From: Pelobates cultripes
Taxonomy: Eukaryota; Chordata; Amphibia; Anura; Pelobatidae
Direction: 5' to 3'
Assembly: GCA_933207985.1 (NCBI GenBank)
Contig: OW240916.1
Location: 132,670,834 to 132,734,833 of the forward strand
DNA length: 64,000 nucleotides
Shown one piece after another: positions 35,146 to 46,987 of the stretch (position 1 is its first letter; the number at the start of each line of letters is the position of its first letter). The notes under the pieces are model-generated. The model did not search any database. It was given only the letters and a program-made list of their open reading frames with translations, and was not told where the DNA came from. Both the position numbers and the translations under genes were made by a program.

Positions 35146-36384
35146 CAAGGCCGGACTGGGGAACAAATTCAGTCCGGGCATTTTCTAATCACAGCGGCCC
35201 ACTGAGAAGGGGGCAGGGCCAGATAGGGAGTGTTTTGTCATCAATAATGACAAGCACACCCTATCTCAAAGTTAGCAGGTTGGTTCAATGCGAAGACCAT
35301 GCGCAGAGCTCTTCTGAAGAGCTCTAGCATGAGGAAAAAAAAAACCCTGTGTATGTTCTGCACAGCACAAGCAAATACAATAACATGCTTGCACTGTGTT
35401 TGCTTGAAACTTGTCTCTGGTGTCTTTATAAATGGGATACCAGGAGACAAAAATGACAGGAAAGAGTATTGTGCATGTGTTTGGAGCCTGCTTGTGTAAT
35501 GTATATGTGTCTAGGTGCAGTAGAGAGTGTGAGTGTGTGTATAGGGGATGTAGAGTGTGTGTGCATACGGGCTGTAGAGAGCGTGTTTTTGGGGAATGCA
35601 ATATGTATTTGCTTACAAGGAATCTAGTGTATGCATAGGGGACCCAGAGTGTGTATGTCAGAAATGCAGTGTTTGTGTAGGGGATCTAGTGTGTCTTTGA
35701 AGAACCCAGAGTGTGTGTGTGTGTGTACAGGATTCAGAGTGTATATAGGGATCTAGTGTGTGTATGTGTATAGATGATCCAGAGTTGGGTAAGGGATCTA
35801 GTCTATGTCTGGAATGCAATGTGTTTAGGGGTGCAGTATATGTGTGAGGAGTGCGCCGTGTGTGAGAGGGGTGCTGTGTGTGAGTATGAAGGGTGGTGTG
35901 TGTGTGTGTGTGTGTGTGAAAGGGGTGCAGTGTGTATGAGGATGCAGTGTGTGTGTGTCAGAGGATGCTGTGTGTGTGTATGTGTGTGTGTGAGAGAGAG
36001 GATGCTGTGCGTGTGTGAGGATGCTGTGTGTGTGTGTGAGAAAGAGACTACTGTGTGTGTTTGGAGGGATTCAGTGTTGGGGGAGCCAGGTTAATGTCAT
36101 AATGTATGTATTTAAAAAAACAAGCATTGTATCCCCTTCCCTTCTTACCTTATGCCTGGGAGGGAAGACCGTGCAACCATCCCTGGTAGTCCTAGTGGTG
36201 AGTGAACTTGAGCCGAGAAGAGCCTGGCAGAGCTGCAAGGACTCCTCCGGGTCCTCTCCTGTCTCCCTACCTCCCCAGCTGGCGGCCGCAATACACTGCA
36301 TGTGGGGCCGGTGAGGGAGATCTTTGACCTCCCCTGCCAGCCTCAGCCCATGGCCATCGCGGCCAGATGGCCAGTCCGGGCCTG
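35146..36384. mobile_element. hAT-type element with TG minisatellite, TSD GGCAGCAC
   Basis: The element starts CAAGGCCGGACTGG and ends CCAGTCCGGGCCTG, imperfect inverted termini. Perfect 8-bp duplications GGCAGCAC lie at 35138-35145 and 36385-36392. The interior has a TGTGTGTATAGGG-type minisatellite (about 35500-36090) and a GC-rich right part. A 190-codon minus-strand ORF (36071-36643) crosses the right border and has no transposase features, so it is not a gene. Confidence 0.88.
35500..36090. repeat. TG-rich minisatellite (GTGTGTATAGGGGATGTAGA)
   Basis: Degenerate units of GTGTGTGTATAGGGGATCTAGA give way to GTGTGTGTGAGAGGATGCTG units. Simple GT runs are interspersed. Confidence 0.88.
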
Positions 36385-36392
36385 GGCAGCAC

Positions 36393-37629
36393 ACTTGTCT
36401 CATATAACATACACCTATTTCAGAGCTAGAAAAGTAATCAAACCCTGTATCTATTATACATTGTTTCACTGTAACCCACAGGATGCATTTATAAAAAAAA
36501 TACACACCTTTTTCTAATTTCTTACTTTCATCTGTCAACCAAATCCATACCCCCAACTTCGGCGTCTTGTGGAGTGGGATGCTGGTGCGTTGGGAAAAAG
36601 AAGGTAGACCAGTGATGCGAATGACATCACTAGCACTGCTCAAAGTGGCAGACCTGCCTTAAAAGGGGACTGATGAATTGAAAGGTTAGTCTAGCGGGAA
36701 TGCACTCACGCAGGCCGACCAAGTCCCAATAAAGTATAGACTATGCAAACAGCGCTGTTTCAGCACAATGAATTTGACGCAAACATGTCTATAATTTATT
36801 GGGACAGTTCGCTGCTGTCCCCCAGCTCTCACTTGTCAATTCCTTTCTTTCCATTCTTACTAGCAGGCAGTAGCTCCTGGGACAGAGATAAAGGTGGATG
36901 TAGTAAGTGTAGGAGAAAGGGAATATGGCACACTGTTGAGAGACCTAAGAGCATTTGCACAGTGGGCAAAGTCAGCTTTTTGTTGACTATTTTAATGTCA
37001 TCCAGTCCCCACTAATTCTGTTCTCCTGCACTTCCCATACATGATTTCCTTTGTACTACATTTTTTTTTTCAATCAGTGAGTTTATTCCTGTATATTTTC
37101 CTATTTAGGTTAAAGCTATTTTCCTAACAGGACTAGCTGCCTCTCTCACCGTTCCACCCCTTTCCCTCCCCCTCTCCCCACCCCCATTCTGTTTTGTTTT
37201 CCTCTCTTGCTTTTCTTTTTCTTTTGCACTGCTCTACAATTTTTTACTTATTTCAGGAATATTTGGTGTGGAGCTTCACCTCCATTAGCCCCTATGTTAA
37301 TCCAGTCTTGTTGTTGAGCAAAGTGCTTTAATGGATTATACAGGGAGGTAGACTTGTGATAGCACACCTTCATAATCTTTAACTGGTTTTATCCTTTGTT
37401 GCACTGCACAATCTGGTTTTCTCACCTTGGTTTTAGGGTAGAGTGTGAATGACAACTTAGGTCAGCCACAATTTAAGACTCTCATGGGAGTGTGTGTTCT
37501 CAGCTAGTATCATATAGATGTGAGAAACACGGTGATACTTAACAAAGTATTTTAAAGCAAAATTGGCTCCTAAAATATATCTTTTTATTAATTAAAATAC
37601 TTAACACACGTTTTTTCTTTCAATCATAG
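36393..37629. other. Intronic DNA just upstream of RFX3 ATG exon
   Basis: No gene. Pyrimidine-rich stretch at 37060-37230. The last 30 bases form the polypyrimidine tract and acceptor (TTTTTTCTTTCAATCATAG) of the first coding exon. Confidence 0.5.
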
Positions 37630-37754
37630 AAACTACAATGCAGACGTCCGAGACTGTGTCGGACACAGGTTCAACAGTGACTTTGCAGACATCAGTAGCT
37701 GGCCAGGCAGCAGTGCCCACCCAAGTTGTACAGCAAGTACCAGTGCAGCAACAG
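37630..37754 (+). CDS. RFX3: RFX3, first coding exon (residues 1-39)
   Basis: RFX3 is a winged-helix transcription factor that binds X-box DNA and drives ciliogenesis genes; it acts in the nucleus. The exon begins after the acceptor at 37629 with 8 nt of 5' UTR (AAACTACA). ATG is at 37638-37640 with A at -3. The coding part is 117 nt, exactly 39 codons, starting MQTSETVSDTGSTVTLQTSV and continuing AAVPTQVVQQVPVQQQ. This is the recognisable N-terminus of vertebrate RFX3; from memory the human protein differs here at two residues. RFX1 and RFX2 start differently. The donor is CAG/GTGAGT, phase 0. The glutamine/valine-rich end continues into the exon at 50283. Because an acceptor precedes the ATG, the promoter and a non-coding first exon lie upstream. 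Confidence 0.97.
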
Positions 37755-38162
37755 GTGAGTGCAAAGGTGTACTGTAAGAATTAGTGTAGGAATGTGCACC
37801 CTCTAATGGCCACATTAGGGAGCTACATGAATCAGCCTCATATTAGTTAATTCTATTTTAATAATTATTTTTTATTGTATTATAGGCCCCATTTAACTTT
37901 CAATTTAAATTCTCATGCCAAACATGTCTTGGTGTAATTTTGTAAAAGGTAACATTTTAGCAATGCAAGATTGCCAGCACATTTTATAAATGAAAAGTTA
38001 GTTAATTTACTGACCTCCTTAATCTATATCTCATACCTTATACGTTAACAAATATGAAGAAAAAGAGTAGCTTTGTAGGAAGGTGTATTGCCACCTAAAG
38101 GTGTAGATAATTTATTATTTATATAATTATTTAAAGTCAATTCCATCCTGAGGTTTCCCTTT

Positions 38163-38600
38163 CAAGGAACACTCCGAGCACCATAACCACTACAGCTGGC
38201 TGTAGTTCTCATGGTACCAGGAGTGCCCTGGCCTTCTCCCACATTAAGGTGTCAAACTATTCTACAATTTACCTGGATACACTGGGAGCCTGCAGCAACA
38301 TCTCCTGTAGTCAGTCTTCTCCAGCAGTAGAAGCCAGATGTGTCAGTAGAATAAAGCTCAGCTGACACGTGGTCGCGCTCACTCAACCAGTGCTCTCAGC
38401 CAATGAGCTTGGTTTGCATGACCCTGCTTCTGGAGAAGAGTAGGTGCAGAGGATGCTCCTGTGGGCCCCCAGGAGTACCAGAGTAAATTGCCAACTTGTA
38501 GGTTTGACATCCGTGGGACGCCGCTTGGCACTCCAGGCACCATAACTGCTACAACAGGCTGTAATTGTTATGGTGCTTCCCCTTGTCATGTTGATAACTG
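38163..38600. mobile_element. Eroded MITE related to 34292-34710
   Basis: The left side has AGGAACACTCCGAGCACC and ATAACCACTACAGC; the right side has GCACCATAACTGC and GTAATTGTTATGGTGCTTCC. The two sides are imperfectly inverted. TTAA ends are not preserved. Confidence 0.5.
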
Positions 38601-39837
38601 GTGTTTTCTGAAGCTGTTTACCCATCATCAATACCGTTTAGTTGCTTTATGTAACAAACGCTGACTAGGTGGCATTTACAAAGTGTTTAAATCAGAGATA
38701 TACAAAACATGTGCATATAGCCAATATTGTTGGCAAAGATACTGCAAAGTAATGTCACGTAATAAATCGTTTACTGTGCTGTCACCATGGACAAAGAATG
38801 CTGCTTATCATTGCCCAGAAATCCAATAGCGTGACATTTCCTTATGTCTGGGAAGCTACTGATAGATGCGTATGAACTATAACAGCCCTTTCGGTGCTCT
38901 AATCAATTTTGTTTCATCACAGAGATCTGGAATATTATTTTAGGTTATTTTTCTTTTCTTTTTTAGCCTCTGACAGGTTTTTCTCAGATAAAGCTGGTTG
39001 TCATTTGCTATTATTGACATTCATTTTCAGGGATTTTTATGCACAGCTTGTGCTCTCAAGAACTGAACTCCCTACCTTGCTCCCCCGTGGTGCAAACATT
39101 ATGGTTAAATTATCAGGCAAATAACATTACAAGTGACCTATGACACACTCTTGGATCATATATCATTTTTGCCTGCTTGACTGCAGTGTGTGTTGTAGGA
39201 AATGAAACATTGAGTTCCAGTTAGTTTCTCTCTACCAGTCATGTTGTCTTCGTGTTAACTGTATGAATGCAGTTACAGTGGTAAAAAGGATTCCTTGATG
39301 ATTTAGGGCTGATACAGAAAAATATCAGTAGATTTCCTTTTTAGTACAGGCTAGTCAGCAATAATACTCATAGTAATGTGTCTTTCAGCTACAAACAGGG
39401 ATCAACATAGGGGCTAATGGAGCTGCAGCTCCAGGCCCAGGCCCAGGCCCTGGCTCAGGCCCATGGAATAGGCCCATTAAAAAAAAAAAAAAAATTTTTT
39501 TACACACTACTCTTTGCCACCTGACTGATATTTTACTGGCACAGCCAGTATTTGAGGCTGCCTGGCCTTACTGGTATTGCAGTAATACTGGCAATACAAA
39601 TGCAGGTATTTTATATAGTATTCAGTATAGACGGAGATTATGCTTCAATACTAGCACCGGCCAGTAGGGGTCACTTTGTGTGGAGAGAGGCAGGGATAGG
39701 AAGTTACAGCATATCCTTCCCTGCCTCTCTCAACTACTCACTGATCTGTGGGGGAGCTACACAGCACAGAGAGGCCAGACAACAGTTCTACAGCTCAGGT
39801 AAGTGAGGGATGGGGGAAAAGGCAGCAGGGAGCCATG

Positions 39838-40785
39838 GGGACACTGAGACACATGGGGACGCTGAGACACATGGGGATGCTGTGAGACATAGGGACATTG
39901 GGAGACACTGAGATATTGGGACACGGAGACACTAGGGACACAGTGTCTCCATGTCTCCCAGTGTCCCCATGTCCCCCAGCCAGTGTCCCTAGTGGCTCAG
40001 TGTCCCCATGGCTCCCAGTTTCCCTTAGTCTCCCAGTGTCTGTGTCCCCATGTCTCTCAGTGTCCCTAGTGACTCAGAGTTCCCATGTCTCCCAGTGTCC
40101 CCATGTCTCCCAGCCAGTGTCCTCAGTGTCCCCATGTCTTTCAGTGTCCCCAAGTCTCCCAGTGTCTGTGTCCCTATGTCAATCAGTGTCCCCATGTCTT
40201 CCAGTGTCCCCAAATGTATGTGTCCCCATGTCTCCCAGTGTCCTCATGTCTATGTCCACAAGTGTCCCCAAGTATTTGTCTCCCGGCCAGTGTCCCTAGT
40301 GTCTCAGTGTCCCCTAGTCTCCCAGTGTCCCTAGTGTCTTAGTTTTCCCAAATGTTTCAGTGTCCCCATGTCTCCCAGTGTCTGTGTCTCCATGTCTCTG
40401 TGTCCCTAGTGTATCAGTGTCCCCATTTCTCACAGTGTCCACAAATGTCTCAGTGCCCCCATGCCTCCCAGTGTCTTCATGTTTCCCTAGTATCCCCATG
40501 TCTGTATTCACAAGTGCCCCCATGTCTCCCAGTGTTTCCAATTGTCTCAGTGCCCCCATGTCTCCCAGTGTCCCTGGGTCTCTCAGTGTCCCCATGTCTC
40601 ACTGTGTCCCCTAGTATCCTAGTGACGTGGGGACATACTGAGACATGGGGACACTGGGAAAAATGGGGACACTGGGAGACTAGGGGACTGGGCGACATGG
40701 GAACACTGACACTGTGATACATAGGGACACTGAGACACTGGGTGACTTGCGAGACTGGGAGACAGGGAGACACTGGGAGCAATTC
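39838..40785. repeat. Strand-switching GGGACACTGAGACA minisatellite
   Basis: Units of GGGACACTGAGACACATG on the + strand occupy about 39838-39935. From about 39940 to 40617 the array switches to the complementary orientation (CCCAGTGTCCCCATGTCT). From about 40626 to 40785 it returns to the GGGACACTGGGAGACATG orientation. All long ORFs here (up to 133 codons) are repeat artefacts. Confidence 0.92.
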
Positions 40786-40972
40786 ATCTATACAGCAGAA
40801 TCAATCTGTGAGTAGTTTGTTGGTGATTTTACAGAATTTTCTCTTATGTCACTCCTTGTGATTTACATCATGTGATGTTACGCATAACTAATTAATTATA
40901 CAAATGATTAAGGCGGGTGTTTTTTTTTTCCAAGAAAGGTGGCAACCCTAACTACTCTTCACATACTCTTGC

Positions 40973-41510
40973 TTAAAAGAACACTATAGGGTCAGGAACA
41001 CAATCATGAATTTCTGACCCTATTATGCAAAAACCATCAAGCCCCCCTGGCCCCTCTTGTCTTCCTAAATATAGTAAAATCTTACTTGGATTCTGTAGTC
41101 TGCAGCTGCTGGCTCTGCCTCTGAACTGACTCTGTCTGCTGACATCATCAGAAGTGGTGGTCTGAGCAAATTATAATGCTTCCCCGTAGGATTGGCTGAG
41201 ACTGTCAACTAGGCAGATCAAGGGCAGAGCCAGCACAAGTCAAACATAGCCCTGGCCAATCAGCATCTCCTCTTTAAGATAAATTGAATCAATGCATCTC
41301 TATGAGGAAAGTTCAGTGTCTGCGTGCAGAGGGTGGAGACACTGAATGGCAGTGCTGCACACTAGGCGGTACTGCACCTCTAGCAGTCATCTAAGGAGTT
41401 GCCAGTGGAGTTATTTTCTCTGAAAAGACAGTGTTTACTGCAAAAAGCCTGAAGGGAATGATTCTACTTAACAGAACAAATACAATAAGCTGTAGTTTTT
41501 CTGGCATTTA
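40973..41510. mobile_element. Partial TTAA MITE nested in hAT-type element
   Basis: It begins TTAAAAGAACACTATAGGGT and continues through CAATCAGCATCTCC, TTGAATCAATGCATCTCTATG and GGAGTTGCCAGTGG, phrases shared with 2040-2279. The GCTGTAGTTTTTCTGG at about 41490 corresponds to the last part of that copy, but the terminal TTAA end is missing. Confidence 0.5.
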
Positions 41511-41979
41511 TGTCAAGCTCAGGGTGCTGCCTGCATTGTATGCCCTTAGTTGGACAGCATGCATGATTGGCAGGCAGCCTGACATGCATTTGTGCCAGGC
41601 TGGCCTTAAAATTCTTTGGACAGACATGCCCCCTTTTTGGGCATGTTCACCCCGTTTGGCAGGTCTGGTCACGTGATTCGCATCAGTGGCCCACCCTTTT
41701 ACCCAACTCATTGACTTCCTGCTTCACTGTACACTGCTGTTAGGGGTTATGGATTTACTTGAAAGATGAAAGCATTAATTAGATAAAGAGATTAGTATAG
41801 AGTATGTGTTTTCGTATAGCTGCATCCTTTGAGTTTCCCTCCAACACCATCTCCATCAGATACATGATGCTTGGGAGGTATGGTTGTTTTAGTGTTTTTG
41901 GTCGGTAAGATTCTGTAATTAAGCCCATCATAATTGTCAGCTCCAGGCCCACTGGGCTCTTAATCTGGCCCTGGCTACA

Positions 41980-42150
41980 ATAAATGTGTTTAGGAAACAG
42001 GCTGTGTAAATAAGATACATTGTTCTTGTTCTAAATTACATTTGCATAAATTGTTATTAGTAAGTAACCTAAAATTTCTCAGAAGCCCCGCCCCTGGCCA
42101 CAGCCCACCAAAATTAACATTTCCCTCTTTATCCATATGAAATGTTGGTA
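41980..42150 (+). repeat. Dispersed repeat, second copy of 12490-12780
   Basis: CAATAAATGTGTTTAGGAAA, CTGTGTAAATAAGATACATT, AAATTGTTATTAGTAAGTAA and CCCTCTTTATCC match the earlier copy in order and strand. It abuts the hAT-type element at 41973. Confidence 0.6.
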
Positions 42151-44449
42151 GATATGCATTCATTTATTTCTGTTAGTGACAGTGGAGGCTGCCCCCAATT
42201 CTCCCTTTATTCTATGAATATTATTGGTTAGCAGTTGCCTAACCCTCCAGATTATTTATTGCCTTATGGCTTGACTGGTGTGCAGATCTTTGTTTAACAT
42301 TGTATTGACTATCCACAGACTTCAGATGGAAGGGGTTTTCAATCACAATTTTTTTCCCACCATTTTATCTTTGTTAAACTAATTTGCATATGCCCACCTT
42401 GAATCCTTTGTGGTAGTAACATTTCTGTGGTAATGACTGGTGTGCAGATTGATGTTTAACATTGTATTGACTATCCACTGACGTCATATAACATGGGTGT
42501 GTATTCATTATGTTACAATGTTCCTTTAAGACCCATTTAAGAGAAAACACCAGTCAAATAAATGATTATTTTACAAAGCATGCTTCCATATCAGATGCAG
42601 CTGGTACGCTAATTGTCATTTTAGCAGCCTTGTTATTATAAACACCATCCCTATGGTGGTTTTTGCCAGTTTAGTATTGACGTAATTCACTAAAAAGCTG
42701 CCTAGACATCACACGCAATGTATCATTACACCCTCAGGTGCTTTATGTTTACAATGAACAGATTTCATTGTCTCTCTCTGGGCTGTGGCACAGATCATGC
42801 AAGTTATAGGAGACTAGGCCTCATTCAATACTCAGGCCATACCTTACATGTTACTTTTGATCTAGACATTGACCCTTCGCTGATAATAAAGCCTTCAGCT
42901 GACAAACATTCTCTAGGTTTCTTTTCCTAATGGGGTAATTTGCTCACCTAACAATTGGATATTTATCTCAGATCATTTTCCCCGCTGGAAGCCATGTCAT
43001 ATTTGGTGCACGGTATTACTTTCTTTGCATAATTACTACTAATTTCGCCGCCTACACCTATGCACCCATGAAAGCATTTTTTTTTTCTTCTGGTAGATTT
43101 TTTTTTTCTTTCTTTCTGTAACGTTTGAAAAATGTGATGGCTGGTACTTCCTCACTCCAGGAATAATTATGCAGCATAACTTACTAACAAACAATGATAC
43201 ATTAAAAAAAATATTATAAATTTGAACAATATAATTAACAAGTTTGGATTTAAGAACACCTGTACCATGCCTGTACAATTGATATGAAATGACTACTGAA
43301 AAATAGTCTTACAAGACAAAAAGCATGTCAAACTGAATTAATCCACAATTTTTCAAGCTTAGACTGTGAACATTGCGGATATTTTTAGAGCTAAATTTCA
43401 AGTCCACTGAATTATAAATTGACCTTCTCCATAATATAATTTTAGATGAGTGAGAGGTTATGCAACAAGTTCTCTTTTTATAACTGGGTGAACTTTATGC
43501 CAATCCAACCATTTATTCTTGTCATCTTGCACTGATGTATAGTGACATAATGTTCAGCGAAGTCTCAGTAATGTTGCTCAGTACACTTGTATATTACAAT
43601 TTTATTTTTATATTATGTAGTTGTTTTCTGCTATTTGGTTTTGTGTATATACACCCTATCTGTCCATATATCTAATTAATATTTTGATGACATTTTAGAA
43701 AAGTAAATGGCAAACTATTTCCTCTTTCCTTATAATGCACAGTGCCTATTTTCCAACGTCAGTACTGTCATGGCCACATCCTTTTTTTTAACCCCTCTCC
43801 TGACTCCTCTACATTTTATTGTCCCCCGAGTCACTCCCAAATGCCAGTAGGTCCCATTTCACCATCTGTTACTGCTTCATTTCTTCTCCGGATCTATTTC
43901 CGAGGTGTCTCCATCTTAGTGTTCCCGGATGGCGTGTACCGCAGGGTCTTCATCTTTCAATACTAGCTCGCGCTGTGAAATTCCTGTGTATGCCGACTTG
44001 TAGACTTGGGCATTCTGAATTTTGTCTGAAAGACGAGCAAACAAATAGAAACAGAACGAACTAATAAAAATTCCAACAAATGAAACAAAGACGAAATTGC
44101 AATTTGCTCTTTGTAAATTTAGTTTATTACAAGGAGTCAACTACTGGCTTGTGGCTCCCTCGTTGTAATATTTAAAAATAAAAGTACAGCTCGCCGTTGC
44201 TTCCTAAATCCTCCCAACTCTTCCCCCCTTTCATCCTATGGCTGTCAGTATAACCCTCATATTAGGATAATAGAGATTAAATACTCCCTCCTGCCCCTAC
44301 TCACTGTGCTGCACATATGGGCATGTCTACTAACAGTGAGCAGCCAGTGGCTGCCCATTGTTGTAAGAAAAGACTAGCAACTGGGCAGCTATTGTTTCCC
44401 AGTTGCTAATCAAATAAAGGGGGACCATGCTCCCCTCCACCGTGTCCAC

Positions 44450-44690
44450 CTTCAGACCCCACCAGTGCCCATGAGTGGGGACTATTAAACTAGATGGGGG
44501 ACCTAGTGTCCCACCCATTAGCAGCGGGTGTAGTCCTTAAATAATAATGGGGAGGAACCTATTGTCCCACCCAGCCTCCACCCATCAGTGGTGGGTGGGG
44601 GTACTAAGTGATAATGGGGGGAACCTATTTTACCCCCTGACTCCCACCGATTAGCGACCTATCCCCCCCCAGCCTGCATCCATTATAAAA
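44450..44690. repeat. Degenerate tandem repeat, period about 60 bp
   Basis: Three diverged units share GATAATGGGGGGAACCTATT (or ATGGGGGACCTAGT) followed by GTCCCACCC and a CCATCAGTGGTGGG-like inverted core. Confidence 0.65.
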
Positions 44691-44944
44691 TGAACTCCCC
44701 TTAGTCACCCCCTCAATAAAAAAAATGCCTCACCTACCTCCCTACCATTATAATAGTGAGGAGGTGCAATAAACTATATACCTGAAAATAAAAAAATAAT
44801 ACTTAATATTAAATGTTTAAATTTTTCTACCATCTTTTTTCAGCCCCAAAAAAGTCCAACTAAAATGCTTAAAGGTTGCTATCTATTAATCTAATGGAAA
44901 TGATTAATCCACAACTGAATGGAACAGCAGAACTTATTGAATCT

Positions 44945-45504
44945 TTAAAGGGACACTATAGTCACCTGAACAACTTTAGCTTAATGAAGCAGTTTTGGTG
45001 TATAGAACATGCCCCTGCGGCCTCACTGCTCAATCCTCTGCCATTTAGGAGTTAAATCCCTTTGTTTATGAACCCTAGTCACACCTCCCTGCATGTGACT
45101 TGCACAGTCTTCCATAAACACTTCCTGTAAAGAGAGCCCTATTTAGGCTTTCTTTATTGCAAGTTCTGTTTAATTAAGATTTTCTTATCTCCTGCTATGT
45201 TAATAGCTTGCTAGACCCTGCAAGAGCCTCCTGTATGTGATTAAAGTTCAATTTAGATTGAGATACAATTATTTAAGGTAAATTACATCTGTTTAAAAGT
45301 GAAACCAGTTTTTTTTTTTTTTTTTCATGCAGGCTGTGTCAATCATAGCCAGGGGAGGTGTGGCTAGGGCTGCATAAACAGAAACAAAGTGATTTAACTC
45401 CTAAATGACAGTGAATTGAGCAGTGAAATTGCAGGGGAATGATCTATACACTAAAACTGCTTTAGTTAGATAAAGCAATTTAGGTGACCATAATGTTCCT
45501 TTAA
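44945..45504. mobile_element. TTAA-flanked palindromic MITE, 560 bp, reversed
   Basis: The ends are TTAAAGGGACACTATAGTCA and GGTGACCATAATGTTCCTTTAA. Inverted arms of roughly 145 bp mirror each other through GGAGTTAAATCCC and GATTTAACTCCT. The internal ACCAGTTTTTT...GGCTGTGTCAATCATAGCC block lies on the right, showing orientation opposite to the copies at 16114 and 46441. No ORF. Confidence 0.88.
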
Positions 45505-46440
45505 CAGCAATGCTAAGGCAGTTTACATTTCTGAGATATAAATAAAATTTACCAAGATATAAAGTCATTTACTAAAAGCTCTATGCATATCACTTGGATA
45601 AAAGATTTTTTTTATCATTAATACTATGCAAGCATCTTTTATCTCCAGCTGTCACAAAAGCCTCTCAGTACATTAAGCAAGGTTAACAATTAGTGATTGT
45701 GATTAGAAAATGTATTTTAAAGGGGTATTAACATTAAAAAAAAATTTCATATGAACTTATTCAAATTATAGACCATATTTCACAGGGTATTGTGCAGGGT
45801 ATGGTTACTTTTGTAGAAGTAACAATTTCATCTAAAATCTCATCATGTTTTCTATAACAGTAAAAAAGTACATATCACTATTAAACACTGGATGTTGTTT
45901 TTATGTACTATATTTGTAGAGCATAGATCTGTTATTCTTTGTTTTCTAGTTTCTGTTACATTTTCATTACAAATAATAGCTAGAATTTTTTTCCATTTTA
46001 TATTTCTAAGCTATAGTTTGCTCTCAAGAAGTCCTTCACTCTTTATTTTGCCTCAATATGTTTGAATAAACTTTTCAAAAACGAGAAAGGTATATAATGT
46101 TCCTTCAGTTCTTCCTGAAGAATTAGGAGGAGTAGGTTCAATGAAAAATCCTCAACGATAGTATTCACAGTTTGTTTATTTTTTTCTTAAGATTTTTTTT
46201 TTTTAATTAAGGATGCATTCTGACTCTCATGCTAGGTGTGGTGAAGTGAAACTTGAAGATTTCTGATTTTCAGAGGTCTTAAGGAGGAAGAGCCTCTAGT
46301 ACCTTTTAGTCTCACAGCCAGGAGAGGTGTAGTTTCGGACAAATGTAAACAATGTTTTTGCTTGTTATTGTCAATGAAAATAGATAAAAGGGATCTTTAT
46401 GCACCAAAACCACTTTAAGTGCATTAGAACAGAATGGCAC

Positions 46441-46987
46441 TTAAAGGAACACTATAGTCACCTAAACAACTTTAGCTTAATGAAGCCGTTTTAGTGTATA
46501 GATCATGCCTCTCAGGTTTCACTGCTCAATTCTCTGCCATTTAGGAGTTAAATCACTTTGTTTCTGTTTATGCAGCCCTTGTCACACCTCCCCTGGCTCT
46601 GATTGACACAGCCTGCTCAAAATAAAACTGGTTTCATTTTTAATCAGATGCCATTTATCTTAAACAATTTTATCTCTTGCTCTGTAAATTGAACTTTAAT
46701 CACATACAGGAATCTTTTGCAGGGTCTAGCAAGCTATTAACATAGCAGGGGATAAGAAAATCTAAATTAAACAGAACTTGCAATAAAGGAAGGATAAACA
46801 TTAGATGACTCTTTACAGGAAGTGTTTAGGAAGGCTGTGCAAGTCACATGCAGGGAGGTGTGACTAGGATTCATAAACAAAGTGATTTAACTCCTAAATG
46901 GCTGGGAATTGATCAGAGAGACTGTTCTATGCACCAAAACTGCTTCATTAAGCTAAAGTTGTTTTGGTGACTATAGTGTCCTTTTAA
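46441..46987. mobile_element. TTAA-flanked palindromic MITE, 547 bp
   Basis: TTAAAGGAACACTATAGTCA at the left and GGTGACTATAGTGTCCTTTTAA at the right. The left half carries CCCTGGCTCTGATTGACACA, so it has the orientation of the copy at 16114. About 940 bp separate it from the reversed copy at 44945-45504. Confidence 0.88.

Larger units (their letters stand above)
1..37629 (+). other. Probable RFX3 5'-UTR intron / upstream non-coding DNA
   Basis: No protein-coding gene could be supported in this stretch. The first RFX3 coding exon is preceded by a good splice acceptor (pyrimidine-rich tract then CATAG) only 8 nt before the ATG, so an upstream non-coding exon must exist. No CpG-rich promoter-like segment is visible that is not inside a repeat, so I infer that most or all of this stretch is one long 5'-UTR intron. 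A short non-coding exon hidden here cannot be excluded without transcripts. Repeats inside it are listed separately. Confidence 0.6.
39396..41973. mobile_element. hAT-type element, 2.6 kb, with minisatellite and nested MITE
   Basis: It starts CAGGGATCAACATAGGGGC and ends AATCTGGCCCTG; inward on both sides is a GAGCTG/CAGCTCCAGGCCCA block in inverted orientation. The flanking octamers are GCTACAAA (39388-39395) and GCTACAAT (41974-41981), agreeing at 7 of 8. The interior contains a poly-A/T stretch, CAGGTAAGTGAGG directly before a minisatellite (39838-40785), and what looks like a nested TTAA MITE from 40973. No transposase ORF was recognised. Confidence 0.78.

Noticed and set aside
36071..36643. 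190-codon minus-strand ORF
   Set aside because: Crosses the right boundary of a hAT-type element and its target duplication, so cannot be an ancient gene; no transposase motif.
39898..40782. ORFs of 80-133 codons rich in Ser/Pro/Val
   Set aside because: Translations of the strand-switching minisatellite.
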